DNA of 13,056 nt. Source: JAPSGM01 sp036556985. Lineage in GTDB: Bacteria; Chloroflexota; Limnocylindria; QHBO01. The first letter of the stretch is position 1. The number at the start of each line of letters is the position of its first letter. The stretch covers positions 1 through 13,056 of the forward strand of contig DATBIK010000067.1 in the NCBI GenBank assembly GCA_036556985.1, written 5' to 3'. The translations under genes and the position numbers were made by a program. Under the pieces are notes generated by a model, which was not told the origin of the DNA, ran no database searches, and worked only from the letters and a program-made list of their open reading frames with translations. Of the stretch, positions 1 through 7,579 are shown piece by piece.

Positions 1-1600
1 CGCCGATGAGCCATTGGGTGAGGTAGCCGCCGTACGACAGCCCCATCACGCCGATCCGCTTCGGGTCGATCGCCCGGTCGGTTACGAGCCGGTCGACGAC
101 GGCCATCGCGTCCTCGGCGTCCACCTCGCCCCAGCGGCCGCCGAGCGCCGCGATCCAGTCTGTGCCGAAGCTCGCCGAGCCGCGGACGTTCGGCAGGACG
201 CAGCGGTAGCCGTGCCCGGTGAGCATGATCGTGTCGAGCGTCCCGCCCGGCCCGGTCGCGCCGGTGGGGCCGCCGTGGAAGATGAGGACCGTGGGGAGCG
301 GCTCGTCGTCCGCCGCATCCGCCGGCGAGACGATCCAGGCCTGGATCGGGCCGCCAGGTCCCTCGATCCAGCGCTCGTCCCAGCGCGGCGCCGGGAAGCG
401 GGCCTGCCACCCCGACCCGTTCCGGGTGAGCTGCCGCAGCTCGCCGTCCTCGACGGCGAAGAGCTCGGCGGCGCGTCCGTCGCGACCAGCGCTCACGGCG
501 ACGCGCCCTCCTGCAGCCGCGATGCCGGCGGTCACGACCCGCGCCGGCTCGATGAGCGGCGCCGCCGAGCCGTCGAGCGACACCCGGTAGGGGATGTTCC
601 GCGCGAGATCAGCGACGACGGTGAGCAGCGTTCCGTCATCGGTCCAGATCGGGCCGGGGTCGTCCTCGGCCATGACGAGGTCGGCCCAGGCGGCCTGGGT
701 GATCGGTCGATCGAGGTCAGTCGTGAGGTTGCGCGGGGTCCCATCGGGCACCTCCGCCACGAAGAGGGCTTCGAGGACCTCGTCGGGCGGGTCGTCGGCG
801 TCCTGGCCGATGCTCGCCACCATCCGGCCATCGGGCGACAGCGAGGGCCAGTCGGCGTCCCCCCGCGGCGCCGGAAGCTCTTCGGGGTTGCCGCCGCCGG
901 CGGCGGGCACGCGGAACAGCCGCTGCCGGGGATCGATGTTCCAGTCCGCCTCAACGGCCGCGGCGTAGAGGAGCCAGCGGGAGTCGGGCGACCAGCGGGG
1001 GTGCAGCACGTCGAAGTCGCCCGACGTGACGTGGCGCGCCTTCGCGCCGCGGCGCGGGGCCACAACCCACAGGTGCGTCCGGCGGCCGAGGAACCCGGAC
1101 TCGTCGTCGCGGAAGTCGGTGCGCGTCATGTGGCGTGCTGTCTGCGCGCGTCCCTTGCGCTCCGGGCCCACCCGGAAGCGGTCCTCTCCGGCCTCGGCCA
1201 GGAACGCGATTCGCTTGCCGTCCGGGCTCCAGCGTGGCCCGCTCGCCCCGTGCGGCTGGCGCGTGAGGCGGGACGGTCGCGGCCGGGCTCGGGCGCGCGG
1301 GCCGGGCAGCGTGAGGACCCAGACCTGCGACTCGGCATCCGCCGTTGTGGCGGGCGCGCGGCTGAAGGCGACGCGGCGCCCGTCGGGCGAGAAGGTCGGC
1401 GATCCGTCGCGGACCGGACCGCTCGTCAGCTGCCGCGCCCGGCCGCCCCGCCACGGGACCGTCCACAGGTGCGAGACGTAGCGCTCCCCGCGGACCCGGC
1501 GCAGGACGTAGACAAGCAGCTCGCCGTCGGGCGAAAGGCAGAACGATTCGATGGCCGCCTGCGCCCGCACGAGCGCCCGGCCGCTGGGAGGGGAGGACAT
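1..1600 (-). CDS. S9-family serine peptidase (prolyl oligopeptidase / acylaminoacyl-peptidase type), 3' end cut by window edge
   Basis: Reading the minus strand from ATG at 1600 gives 533 uninterrupted codons that run off the window. The N-terminal part is a TolB/PD40-type beta-propeller with at least five blades marked by SPDG or SPDS motifs (FCLSPDGELL, FSPDGRRVAF, WSPDGKRIAF, WSPDSRWLLY, LSPDGRMVAS). The C-terminal part begins an alpha/beta-hydrolase domain, with the oxyanion motif HGGP at about residues 442-445 and the nucleophile motif GLSYGGY with Ser at about 522. The catalytic Asp and His lie outside the window. In this family the propeller gates a chamber so that only short peptides are cleaved. 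There is no obvious signal peptide, so a cytoplasmic enzyme is likely. It is divergent from a peptide ABC importer, which suggests it hydrolyses imported oligopeptides. Family members are usually about 600-700 residues, so roughly 100-150 codons are missing. Exact specificity cannot be told. Confidence 0.93.
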   Translation of the reverse strand, partial: MSSPPSGRALVRAQAAIESFCLSPDGELLVYVLRRVRGERYVSHLWTVPWRGGRARQLTSGPVRDGSPTFSPDGRRVAFSRAPATTADAESQVWVLTLPGPRARARPRPSRLTRQPHGASGPRWSPDGKRIAFLAEAGEDRFRVGPERKGRAQTARHMTRTDFRDDESGFLGRRTHLWVVAPRRGAKARHVTSGDFDVLHPRWSPDSRWLLYAAAVEADWNIDPRQRLFRVPAAGGGNPEELPAPRGDADWPSLSPDGRMVASIGQDADDPPDEVLEALFVAEVPDGTPRNLTTDLDRPITQAAWADLVMAEDDPGPIWTDDGTLLTVVADLARNIPYRVSLDGSAAPLIEPARVVTAGIAAAGGRVAVSAGRDGRAAELFAVEDGELRQLTRNGSGWQARFPAPRWDERWIEGPGGPIQAWIVSPADAADDEPLPTVLIFHGGPTGATGPGGTLDTIMLTGHGYRCVLPNVRGSASFGTDWIAALGGRWGEVDAEDAMAVVDRLVTDRAIDPKRIGVMGLSYGGYLTQWLIG

Positions 1601-1607
1601 CGGGCCG

Positions 1608-1613
1608 AGTATG
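1608..1613 (-). promoter_or_regulatory. Possible -10 box for the S9 peptidase (leaderless arrangement)
   Basis: On the minus strand CATACT (4 of 6 matches to TATAAT) ends 7 nt before the ATG at 1600. That spacing would place the transcript start at or next to the start codon, giving a leaderless mRNA. This fits the absence of a Shine-Dalgarno sequence upstream of the ATG. I see no good -35 element, so this is only a candidate. Confidence 0.25.
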
Positions 1614-1708
1614 CCGTAACCAGTCCCGTGGCCGGGGACCGCGGCGACACGCTGGATTCGTCATCTCGCGCGGTCGCGGTGGCGGTATCCGGCCCACGTG
1701 CCGAATCG

Positions 1709-1738
1709 TTGACCCGATTCCGTGGCCTGTGCCATAGT
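1709..1738 (+). promoter_or_regulatory. Sigma70-like promoter of the peptide importer operon
   Basis: TTGACC at 1709-1714 matches the -35 consensus in 5 of 6 positions. CATAGT at 1733-1738 matches the -10 consensus in 4 of 6, with 18 bp between them. Transcription would start near 1745, leaving a leader of about 85 nt before the ATG at 1830. No riboswitch-like fold is evident in that leader. Confidence 0.45.
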
Positions 1739-1818
1739 CCCGCCGTCGCCGCCGCGCCGCATTTGCTCGGCCCCCGCTCGCCACGCGAATCCGGTTGACG
1801 GACTGGACCACGTGCACT

Positions 1819-1825
1819 GGAGAGG
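1819..1825 (+). promoter_or_regulatory. Ribosome binding site deciding the start of the substrate-binding protein
   Basis: GGAGAGG lies 4 nt before ATG 1830. It favours this start over an in-frame GTG at 1812 and over the longer open frame that begins further upstream. The chosen start also puts a clean lipoprotein signal at the N-terminus. Confidence 0.75.
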
Positions 1826-1829
1826 ACGC

Positions 1830-3554
1830 ATGCGCCAGGTCTCCCGAGCCCCCGGTTTCGCAGTGATCACCATCCTCGGACTCGTCCTCGCCGCGTGCGG
1901 CGGCGGCGAGTCGCCGAGCCAGGCGCCCTCGAGCGGCGCCTCGGCCAACCCGCCGGCCTCGCAGGGCGAGCTGCCGACGGGCGGCACCGTGCGCATCGGC
2001 ATCGGCGGGTCCCCGGACAGCCTCAACCCGGGCAACGGCCTGCTGGCCGAGGCCTACGACCTGTACGAGCTCGTCTACGACACGCCGATCGGCATCAACG
2101 AGGCCGGTGAGTTCTTCCCGGAGCTGGCGACCGAGTGGTCGGTTGCGGACGACGGCGTGACCTGGACGATGACGATCCGCGACGACGCCGTCTTCCACGA
2201 CGGCGAGCCGGTGACGGCCGAGGACGTGGCGTTCTCGATCCAGCTCTACAAGGACACCGAGGACTTCCCGTACCTGCCCTCGTACGCCTCGTACTTCGAG
2301 ACCATCGACGCGCCGGACGAGTCGACGGTGGTCCTCACCACCGCCGAGCCGATCGGGAACTTCGAAGCGAACATCGTGTTCATGTACGTCCTTCCCAAGC
2401 ACATCTGGGAGGACGCCGGCGACCCGATCGAGTTCCAGAACCGCGAGATGATCGGCTCCGGACCCTTCAAGCTGGCGGAGTATCAGCGCCGCGAGTTCAC
2501 TCGCCTGGAGGCCAACGAGGACTACTTCAAGGGTCGCCCGAACATCGACGAGGTCATCTTCCAGACCTACCGCAACTCGGATGCGCGCGTCCAGGCGCTC
2601 CTCAACGGCGAGGTCGACGCGATCAGCGAGTTCCCGCCAACGGCCTACCAGTCGTTGTCGACGGCCGAGAACGTGCAGGTCCACATCGCCGACATCGCTG
2701 CCGGCGGCGACATCCGCGACATCCTGTTCAACGTGGTCAGCCCGGAGAACTGCCCGACCGATGACGGCGGCGAATGCACCGGGCATCCTGCTTTGCAGGA
2801 GGTGGAGGTCCGACGCGCGCTCGCCATGGGCATGGACAAGCAGCAGATCATCGACGTGGCGCTGCTCGGACTCGGCAGCAAGGGCGTGGGCTTCGTGCCT
2901 CCCGGCCTGGGCGAGTACTTCATCGGCACCGACGCCGACATCCCGTACGACGTCGCAGGCGCGAACGCCCTCCTCGACCAGGCGGGCTACACCGACACCG
3001 ATGGGGATGGCATCCGCGAGTGCAGGTCCGGCCAGGACTGTCCGACCGGCGACCTTACGTTCCGGTTTAACTTCCCCGACGACATCGACACCGCCCCGCG
3101 CGAGGCGGAGCTCATCGCCGACATGTGGGAGGCGATCGGCGTCCGTATCGAGATCGGCGCCATGGATGCAGACACCCTGACGAGCATCTGCTGCCCGACG
3201 TTCGACTACGACGTCATCCTGTGGGGCTGGGGCTCGGACCCCGATCCGGGGTTCCTGCTCAGCGTCACGACCTGCGCCGAGATCCCGACCGGCTACAGCG
3301 AGACCGGCTACTGCACCGAGGAGTACGACCAGCTGTACGCCGACCAGGGCACCGAGGTTGACCGCGACGCGCGCATCGGGATCGTGCACGAGATGCAGCA
3401 GATGCTGCTCGACGACGTGCCCTACATCGTCCCGTACTACCCGCAGAACCGCGAGGCGTGGCGAACTGACACCTTCACGGGCTGGATTGACGCGAACCCG
3501 TCGTTCGGGCTCTCGGCGGCTGAGACCCTCACTGTCCTGCGCCCGGCGCAGTAG
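1830..3554 (+). CDS. Peptide ABC transporter substrate-binding lipoprotein (SBP family 5)
   Basis: This 574-residue protein is an extracytoplasmic binding protein of the oligopeptide/dipeptide (DppA/OppA-like, SBP_bac_5) family. Residues 1-23 form a lipoprotein signal with a hydrophobic core and a lipobox ending LAAC, so Cys23 would be lipidated. A Ser/Pro/Ala-rich linker follows (about 28-48), then the mature domain (TVRIGIGGSPDSLNP from residue 53). Family landmarks are the FPELATEW segment near 96, the FHDGEPVTAEDV motif near 122-133 and IGSGPFKL near 208-215. Unusual traits are eight Cys in the mature part, most in close pairs (308/316, 398/404, 454/455, 482/495), and a DTDGDG calcium-loop-like motif at 389-394. 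It is the first gene of the importer operon. The family also binds nickel, sugars and other solutes, so peptide specificity is inferred from family and neighbours. Confidence 0.93.
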   Translation: MRQVSRAPGFAVITILGLVLAACGGGESPSQAPSSGASANPPASQGELPTGGTVRIGIGGSPDSLNPGNGLLAEAYDLYELVYDTPIGINEAGEFFPELATEWSVADDGVTWTMTIRDDAVFHDGEPVTAEDVAFSIQLYKDTEDFPYLPSYASYFETIDAPDESTVVLTTAEPIGNFEANIVFMYVLPKHIWEDAGDPIEFQNREMIGSGPFKLAEYQRREFTRLEANEDYFKGRPNIDEVIFQTYRNSDARVQALLNGEVDAISEFPPTAYQSLSTAENVQVHIADIAAGGDIRDILFNVVSPENCPTDDGGECTGHPALQEVEVRRALAMGMDKQQIIDVALLGLGSKGVGFVPPGLGEYFIGTDADIPYDVAGANALLDQAGYTDTDGDGIRECRSGQDCPTGDLTFRFNFPDDIDTAPREAELIADMWEAIGVRIEIGAMDADTLTSICCPTFDYDVILWGWGSDPDPGFLLSVTTCAEIPTGYSETGYCTEEYDQLYADQGTEVDRDARIGIVHEMQQMLLDDVPYIVPYYPQNREAWRTDTFTGWIDANPSFGLSAAETLTVLRPAQ

Positions 3555-3571
3555 CCGAGGCGACGGGCGAA

Positions 3572-3605
3572 CGGACCGATGGCCGCGCTGACGGCCGTCG
3601 GTCCG
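3572..3605 (+). promoter_or_regulatory. Intercistronic hairpin after the substrate-binding protein gene
   Basis: A 13-bp stem (3572-3584 with 3593-3605, one G-T wobble, otherwise perfect) encloses an 8-nt loop. It begins 17 nt after the stop codon of the binding protein and ends 17 nt before the permease ATG. There is no T-run after it, so it is unlikely to be a full intrinsic terminator. Such stems between a binding protein gene and its permease genes often stabilise the upstream mRNA or partly attenuate transcription, so the binding protein is made in excess. That role here is inferred. Confidence 0.6.
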
Positions 3606-3622
3606 GCATCATCCCCACCCCG

Positions 3623-4633
3623 ATGAGCGGACGAGGACGCTACCTGCTCGGCAAGGCCGCCTGGGCGGCCGTGGTCGTCTTCGTCGTCATCAGCTTCAAC
3701 TTCTTCCTGTTCCGGGTGCTCCCGGGCGACCCGGCCAAGGCCGGCGCCCGCGACCCGCGGCTGAGCCCGGCATCGATCGTCGCGCTCACCGAGCGCTTCG
3801 GCCTGGACAAGCCAGTCTTCCTCAACCTGGAGGACGGAGCCAGCCCGTTCGACTCGCAGTACTTCGCCTATCTCGGCGCCCTGTCGCGCGGCGACCTGGG
3901 GATGAGCTACGCCTTCCGCGACGAGCCGGTGGCCGACCTCCTCGGCGAGGCGCTCGTCAACACGATCTGGCTCATCCTGCCGGCCCAGGTCCTCGCGATC
4001 CTGTTCGGCACGGCGCTCGGCCTGCTGGCGGCATGGCGGCGCGGCACGGCGCTCGACGTCGTGTCGCTGACGGTCAGCCTCTTCCTCTGGTCGCTGCCGA
4101 CGTTCTTCCTCGCCATCCTGCTGCTCGTCTTCGGCTCGAGCTACCTCGACCTGCCGACGGCGGGGAAGGTCACGATCGGGGCGCAGTACGCCTCGTTCTG
4201 GGAGGAGCTGGGCGACATCCTGCGCCACCTGGCCATGCCGACCCTGGCCTTCACGCTCGTCCTCCTCGGCGAGTACATGCTCATCATGCGCAGCAGCGTC
4301 CTCGACGTCTTCAGCGAGGACTACATCCTCACCGCCAAGGCGAAGGGCCTGTCGACCTTCCGCATCATCCGTGACCACGCGGTGCGCAACGCGATGCTGC
4401 CGATGGTCACGCTCATCGCCCTCAACCTGGCCTTCACCGTGTCCGGCGCCATCCAGGTCGAGCAGGTCTTCAGCTGGCCGGGGATCGGCGATCTCACCGT
4501 CGAGGCCATCAGCCAGCGCGACTATCCGGTGCTGCAGGGGGCGTTCATCCTCATCGCCGTAGCCGTCGTCATCGCCAACTTCGTGGCCGACCTTGTCTAT
4601 GGCTGGCTCGACCCGCGGGTGACCCACGCATGA
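3623..4633 (+). CDS. Peptide ABC transporter permease, DppB/OppB type
   Basis: This 336-residue membrane protein is a BPD_transp_1 (MetI-like) permease. The N-terminal helix (about 12-31) is followed by RVLPGDPAKA, the typical DppB/OppB entry to the first large extracytoplasmic loop. Further hydrophobic segments lie at about 113-137, 147-170, 202-222, 260-278 and 305-327. The cytoplasmic EAA coupling loop is at about 234-258 (AKAKGLSTFRIIRDHAVRNA), where the ATPase docks. The protein ends with WLDPRVTHA, the usual DppB-type end. Length is normal for the family. No Shine-Dalgarno sequence is visible before ATG 3623; the stretch upstream is C-rich. The stop overlaps the next start by 4 bp (ATGA), so the two are probably translationally coupled and their products paired as the transmembrane channel. 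Confidence 0.93.
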   Translation: MSGRGRYLLGKAAWAAVVVFVVISFNFFLFRVLPGDPAKAGARDPRLSPASIVALTERFGLDKPVFLNLEDGASPFDSQYFAYLGALSRGDLGMSYAFRDEPVADLLGEALVNTIWLILPAQVLAILFGTALGLLAAWRRGTALDVVSLTVSLFLWSLPTFFLAILLLVFGSSYLDLPTAGKVTIGAQYASFWEELGDILRHLAMPTLAFTLVLLGEYMLIMRSSVLDVFSEDYILTAKAKGLSTFRIIRDHAVRNAMLPMVTLIALNLAFTVSGAIQVEQVFSWPGIGDLTVEAISQRDYPVLQGAFILIAVAVVIANFVADLVYGWLDPRVTHA

Positions 4634-6567
4634 CCGCCGTCGTCCAGGCCACCGCCCCACCCACCGCCCCGATCGCCGGTACCCGACGCTGGCGCGCCGC
4701 CCTGCGCCGGCCGATGGGCCTCATCGGCGGCGGGATGCTGCTCGTGGCGGTCCTCACCGCGATCGCCGCGCCGCTGCTGGCCCCGTACGACCCGTACGCG
4801 CCGGTGCGCGTCACCATCTTCGACATCTTCCAGGCACCGAGCGCCGCGCACCCGCTCGGGACCGATGACGGCGGCAAGGACGTCCTCTCCTCGCTCATCT
4901 ACGGGGCGCGGGTGTCGCTCATCGTCGGTTTCTCGGCCGCGACGATCACGACCGTGGTGGGGGGACTGATCGGGATCGTGGCCGGCTACCGCGGTGGCCG
5001 CATCGGCATCGGCCTCATGAGCATCACCGACTTCTTCCTGGTCATCCCCGAGATCGCGCTGCAGATCGTCATCGTGGCGATCGCCGGGCAGTCCCTGGTG
5101 AACATCATCCTCGTCATCGGCCTGCTCGGCTGGGCGACGACCGCTCGGCTCGTGCGTTCGCAGACGCTGTCCGTCCGGGAGCGGAAGTTCGTGCACCGCG
5201 CCCGGGCCATCGGCGCCCGGGACGCGCACATCCTGCGCCGGCACGTGGTGCCGGCCGTCCTGCCGCTCATGATCGCCAACACGGTCCTCGTCATCAGCCT
5301 CGCCATCCTGTCCGAGTCGACGCTCGCCTTCATCGGCCTCGGCGACCCGACCGTCATCAGCTGGGGGCAGATGCTGAACTTCGCGTTCAACCGCGGCGCG
5401 ATCTCGGCCGGCGCCTGGTGGGCGCTCATCCCGCCCGGGCTGGCGATCGTGTGGGTCGTGCTCGGCACGACGCTGCTGGGCACCGCGCTCGAGGACGCCC
5501 TCAACCCGCGCCTGAAGCGGCACCACCTCGAGAAGGACCGATCCGTCGCCGTCCCGCGGTCGCGACTGCCGCTCGAGCGGCACGTGGGCGGGACGCCGTC
5601 GACGGTGCTGGCGGTGCGCGACCTGGCCATCGAGTTCGACTCGCCGTCCGGGCCGCTGCGCGCGGTCGATGGCGTGTCGTTCGACCTGCGGCGGGGCGAG
5701 ACGCTGGGCCTGGTGGGCGAATCCGGCTGCGGGAAGACGACGACCATCCTTGGCCTGCTCCGCCTCCTGCCGCCCGGCGGCCGGATCGTGGGCGGTTCGG
5801 TGCGCTACGGCGACGACGACCTGCTCCAGCTCGACTCGGCGGAGATGCGCGAGGTGCGCTGGTCGCGCCTCTCGCTCGTGTTCCAGGGCGCGATGAACGC
5901 GCTGAACCCGGTCCGCCCCGTCGGCGACCAGGTCGCCGAGGCGATCCGGGTCCACGAGCGCGGGATCGGGCGGCGGGGTGCCTCCCGACGTGCCGGCGAG
6001 CTGCTCGAACGCGTCGGGATCGGGCGCGGCCGATACGGCGATTACCCGCACACCTACTCGGGCGGCATGCGCCAGCGGGCGATGATCGCCCTGGCCCTCG
6101 CCTGCCGTCCGGACGTGGTCATGGCCGACGAGCCGACGACGGCGCTGGACGTCATGATCCAGGCCCAGATCCTCGAGCTGCTCGCCGAGCTCGGGCGCGA
6201 GATGGGAATGAGCGTCATCCTCGTCACCCATGACCTCGGCGTGGTGGCCCAGACCTGCGACCGGGTGGTGGTCATGTACGGCGGGCGCGTCGCCGAAGAG
6301 GCCGATGCCGCGCGCCTCTTCGCCGATCCGCAGCATCCCTACACGCAGCGCCTGCTCGCCTCGTTCCCGGACATCGCCCATCCCGAGCGACGGCTGCAGG
6401 GCATCCCGGGCAGCCCACCCCGGCTCGACGACATGCCGACCGGCTGCCCATTCCACCCGCGCTGCCCGCTCGCCTTCGAACGCTGCCCGACCGAGGTGCC
6501 GCCGCCGTTCGACCTCGGCGACGGCCGCCGGGCGGCCTGCTTCCTCGTGGAGCCGGACCGTGGCTGA
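4630..6567 (+). CDS. Peptide ABC transporter permease-ATPase fusion (DppC-type permease + DppD-type ATP-binding domain)
   Basis: One 645-residue frame joins two subunits that are separate proteins in most Dpp/Opp systems. Residues 1-295 are a DppC-type permease: first helix at about 29-51, LGTDDGGKDVLS at 76-87, EAA loop at about 190-212 and C-terminal ALEDALNPRL. After a linker of about 30 residues, residues 325-645 form an ABC ATPase: Walker A GESGCGKTT (363-371), Q-loop Gln419, signature YSGGMRQR (476-483), Walker B ending MADEP (498-502) and switch His534. The C-terminal oligopeptide-transporter extension has four Cys (606, 612, 619, 637) in the CxxHPRC pattern known to hold an iron-sulfur cluster in Dpp ATPases. 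All ATPase motifs are intact. No stop or frameshift separates the halves, so the fusion looks genuine. Its start overlaps the upstream permease by 4 bp, and its end overlaps the next ATPase by 8 bp. Confidence 0.93.
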   Translation: MTAVVQATAPPTAPIAGTRRWRAALRRPMGLIGGGMLLVAVLTAIAAPLLAPYDPYAPVRVTIFDIFQAPSAAHPLGTDDGGKDVLSSLIYGARVSLIVGFSAATITTVVGGLIGIVAGYRGGRIGIGLMSITDFFLVIPEIALQIVIVAIAGQSLVNIILVIGLLGWATTARLVRSQTLSVRERKFVHRARAIGARDAHILRRHVVPAVLPLMIANTVLVISLAILSESTLAFIGLGDPTVISWGQMLNFAFNRGAISAGAWWALIPPGLAIVWVVLGTTLLGTALEDALNPRLKRHHLEKDRSVAVPRSRLPLERHVGGTPSTVLAVRDLAIEFDSPSGPLRAVDGVSFDLRRGETLGLVGESGCGKTTTILGLLRLLPPGGRIVGGSVRYGDDDLLQLDSAEMREVRWSRLSLVFQGAMNALNPVRPVGDQVAEAIRVHERGIGRRGASRRAGELLERVGIGRGRYGDYPHTYSGGMRQRAMIALALACRPDVVMADEPTTALDVMIQAQILELLAELGREMGMSVILVTHDLGVVAQTCDRVVVMYGGRVAEEADAARLFADPQHPYTQRLLASFPDIAHPERRLQGIPGSPPRLDDMPTGCPFHPRCPLAFERCPTEVPPPFDLGDGRRAACFLVEPDRG

Positions 6568-7579
6568 GCCGGTCGCCGTCGTCCGCGACGTCGAGGTCGC
6601 CTTCGCCGGCCGGCGATCGCTGCTCGACGTCCTGCGCTTCCGGCCCGCACCGCCGATCCGTGCCGTGGACAGCGTCTCGTTCGCGGTCGCGCCTGGAGAG
6701 GTGCTCGCCATCGTCGGGGAGTCGGGATCCGGCAAGACGACCACCGCGAACCTGCTGCTCGGACTGCTGCCGCCGAGCGCCGGGCACGTGGAGCTCGACG
6801 GGCGCGACGTGGCGCGGCTCGGGCGACGGGAGCTCGCCCGCCTGCGGCGCAGCGTGCAGATGATCTTCCAGGACCCGTACGAGTCGCTCAACCCGCGCAT
6901 GCGCGTCGCCGACGTCGTGGCCGAGCCGCTCCGCGTGCACCGCGTCCTCGGGTCGGACGCAGAGGTGCGCGAGCGCGTCCGCGAAGCGCTCGGCGAGGCG
7001 GGCATGACGCCGGTGGACGCCTACCTGCACCGCCTGCCGTTCGAGCTGTCCGGCGGCCAGCGCCAGCGGGTGGCGATCGCAGCGGCGCTCGCCCTGCGGC
7101 CGAAGCTGCTCGTCGCCGACGAGCCGGTGAGCATGCTCGACGTCAGCATTCGGGCCGACATCCTCAACCTGCTGCGCGCCCTCGCCGACGAGCACGACAT
7201 CGCGGTGGTGATGATCACCCACGACCTGTCGACGGTGGCCGCCTACGCCGACCGCATCGCGGTCATGTACCTCGGCCGCATCGTGGAGCAGGGGGAGGCG
7301 CGGGCGGTCCTGTCCGACCCGCAGCATCCCTACACCCGGGCGCTGCGGTCCGTGGTCCCCGTTCCGGACCCGGCGGCGCGCCGCGTCCCGCAGGTGCTCT
7401 CCGGAGAGATGCCCGATCCGTCGCGCATCCCGTCCGGCTGCCGCTTCCACCCGCGCTGCCCGCTCGCCTTCGACCGCTGCCGGGTCGAGGACCCGCCGCT
7501 GTTCGAAGCGGGGCCGGGCCACGCCGCCGCCTGCCTCCTGGTGGAGGGCGCTCCGGCCGCGAAGGACGTCCGCGACTAG
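6560..7579 (+). CDS. Peptide ABC transporter ATP-binding protein, DppF/OppF type
   Basis: I start this 339-residue protein at GTG 6560, which overlaps the fusion gene's stop by 8 bp and has GTGGAG about 7 nt upstream. The open frame continues further 5', but that part only shadows the previous gene. Motifs in order are Walker A GESGSGKTT (53-61), Q-loop FQDPYESLNPRM (103-114), the canonical signature LSGGQRQR (163-170), Walker B LLVADEP (183-189) and switch His221. The C-terminal extension carries Cys294, 300, 307 and 325, the same CxxHPRC iron-sulfur pattern as in the fusion protein. It would form the second half of the ATPase heterodimer under the two permeases. It completes a full importer: binding protein, two permease domains and two ATPase domains. 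Its TAG stop lies inside a CTAG shared with the convergent gene. Confidence 0.92.
   Translation: MAEPVAVVRDVEVAFAGRRSLLDVLRFRPAPPIRAVDSVSFAVAPGEVLAIVGESGSGKTTTANLLLGLLPPSAGHVELDGRDVARLGRRELARLRRSVQMIFQDPYESLNPRMRVADVVAEPLRVHRVLGSDAEVRERVREALGEAGMTPVDAYLHRLPFELSGGQRQRVAIAAALALRPKLLVADEPVSMLDVSIRADILNLLRALADEHDIAVVMITHDLSTVAAYADRIAVMYLGRIVEQGEARAVLSDPQHPYTRALRSVVPVPDPAARRVPQVLSGEMPDPSRIPSGCRFHPRCPLAFDRCRVEDPPLFEAGPGHAAACLLVEGAPAAKDVRD

Larger units (their letters stand above)
1601..1829. other. Divergent intergenic region between S9 peptidase and peptide importer
   Basis: This 229-bp gap is the longest stretch without a gene in the window. It must hold the promoters of both divergent transcription units. 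It contains a plus-strand sigma70-like promoter (1709-1738), a weak minus-strand -10 candidate (1608-1613), and two copies of CCACGTGC (CACGTG at 1695-1700 and 1809-1814) on either side of the plus promoter. I see no small ORF with a credible ribosome site and no RNA gene in it. Confidence 0.6.

Noticed and set aside
14..1798. Plus-strand open frame of 594 codons opposite the S9 peptidase
   Set aside because: The minus strand here encodes five SPDG propeller blades plus HGGP and GLSYGGY motifs. The plus frame has no domain and extends through the divergent promoter.
951..3389. Long minus-strand open frame of 812 codons opposite the peptidase start and the binding protein gene
   Set aside because: It runs antisense to a convincing lipoprotein gene and crosses the divergent promoter region. 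Its translation is low-complexity Arg/Ala/Val/Asp-rich with no recognisable domain, as expected for antisense frames in very GC-rich DNA.
6230..6559. N-terminal extension of the DppF-type ATPase
   Set aside because: It overlaps the ATPase half of the fusion gene in a different frame. ATPases of this family start close to the segment beginning at GTG 6560.
4597..7005. Minus-strand open frame of 802 codons opposite the permease-ATPase fusion
   Set aside because: The opposite strand carries complete permease and ATPase motifs. The antisense product is Arg/His/Asp-rich and resembles no family, so it is a codon-bias shadow.
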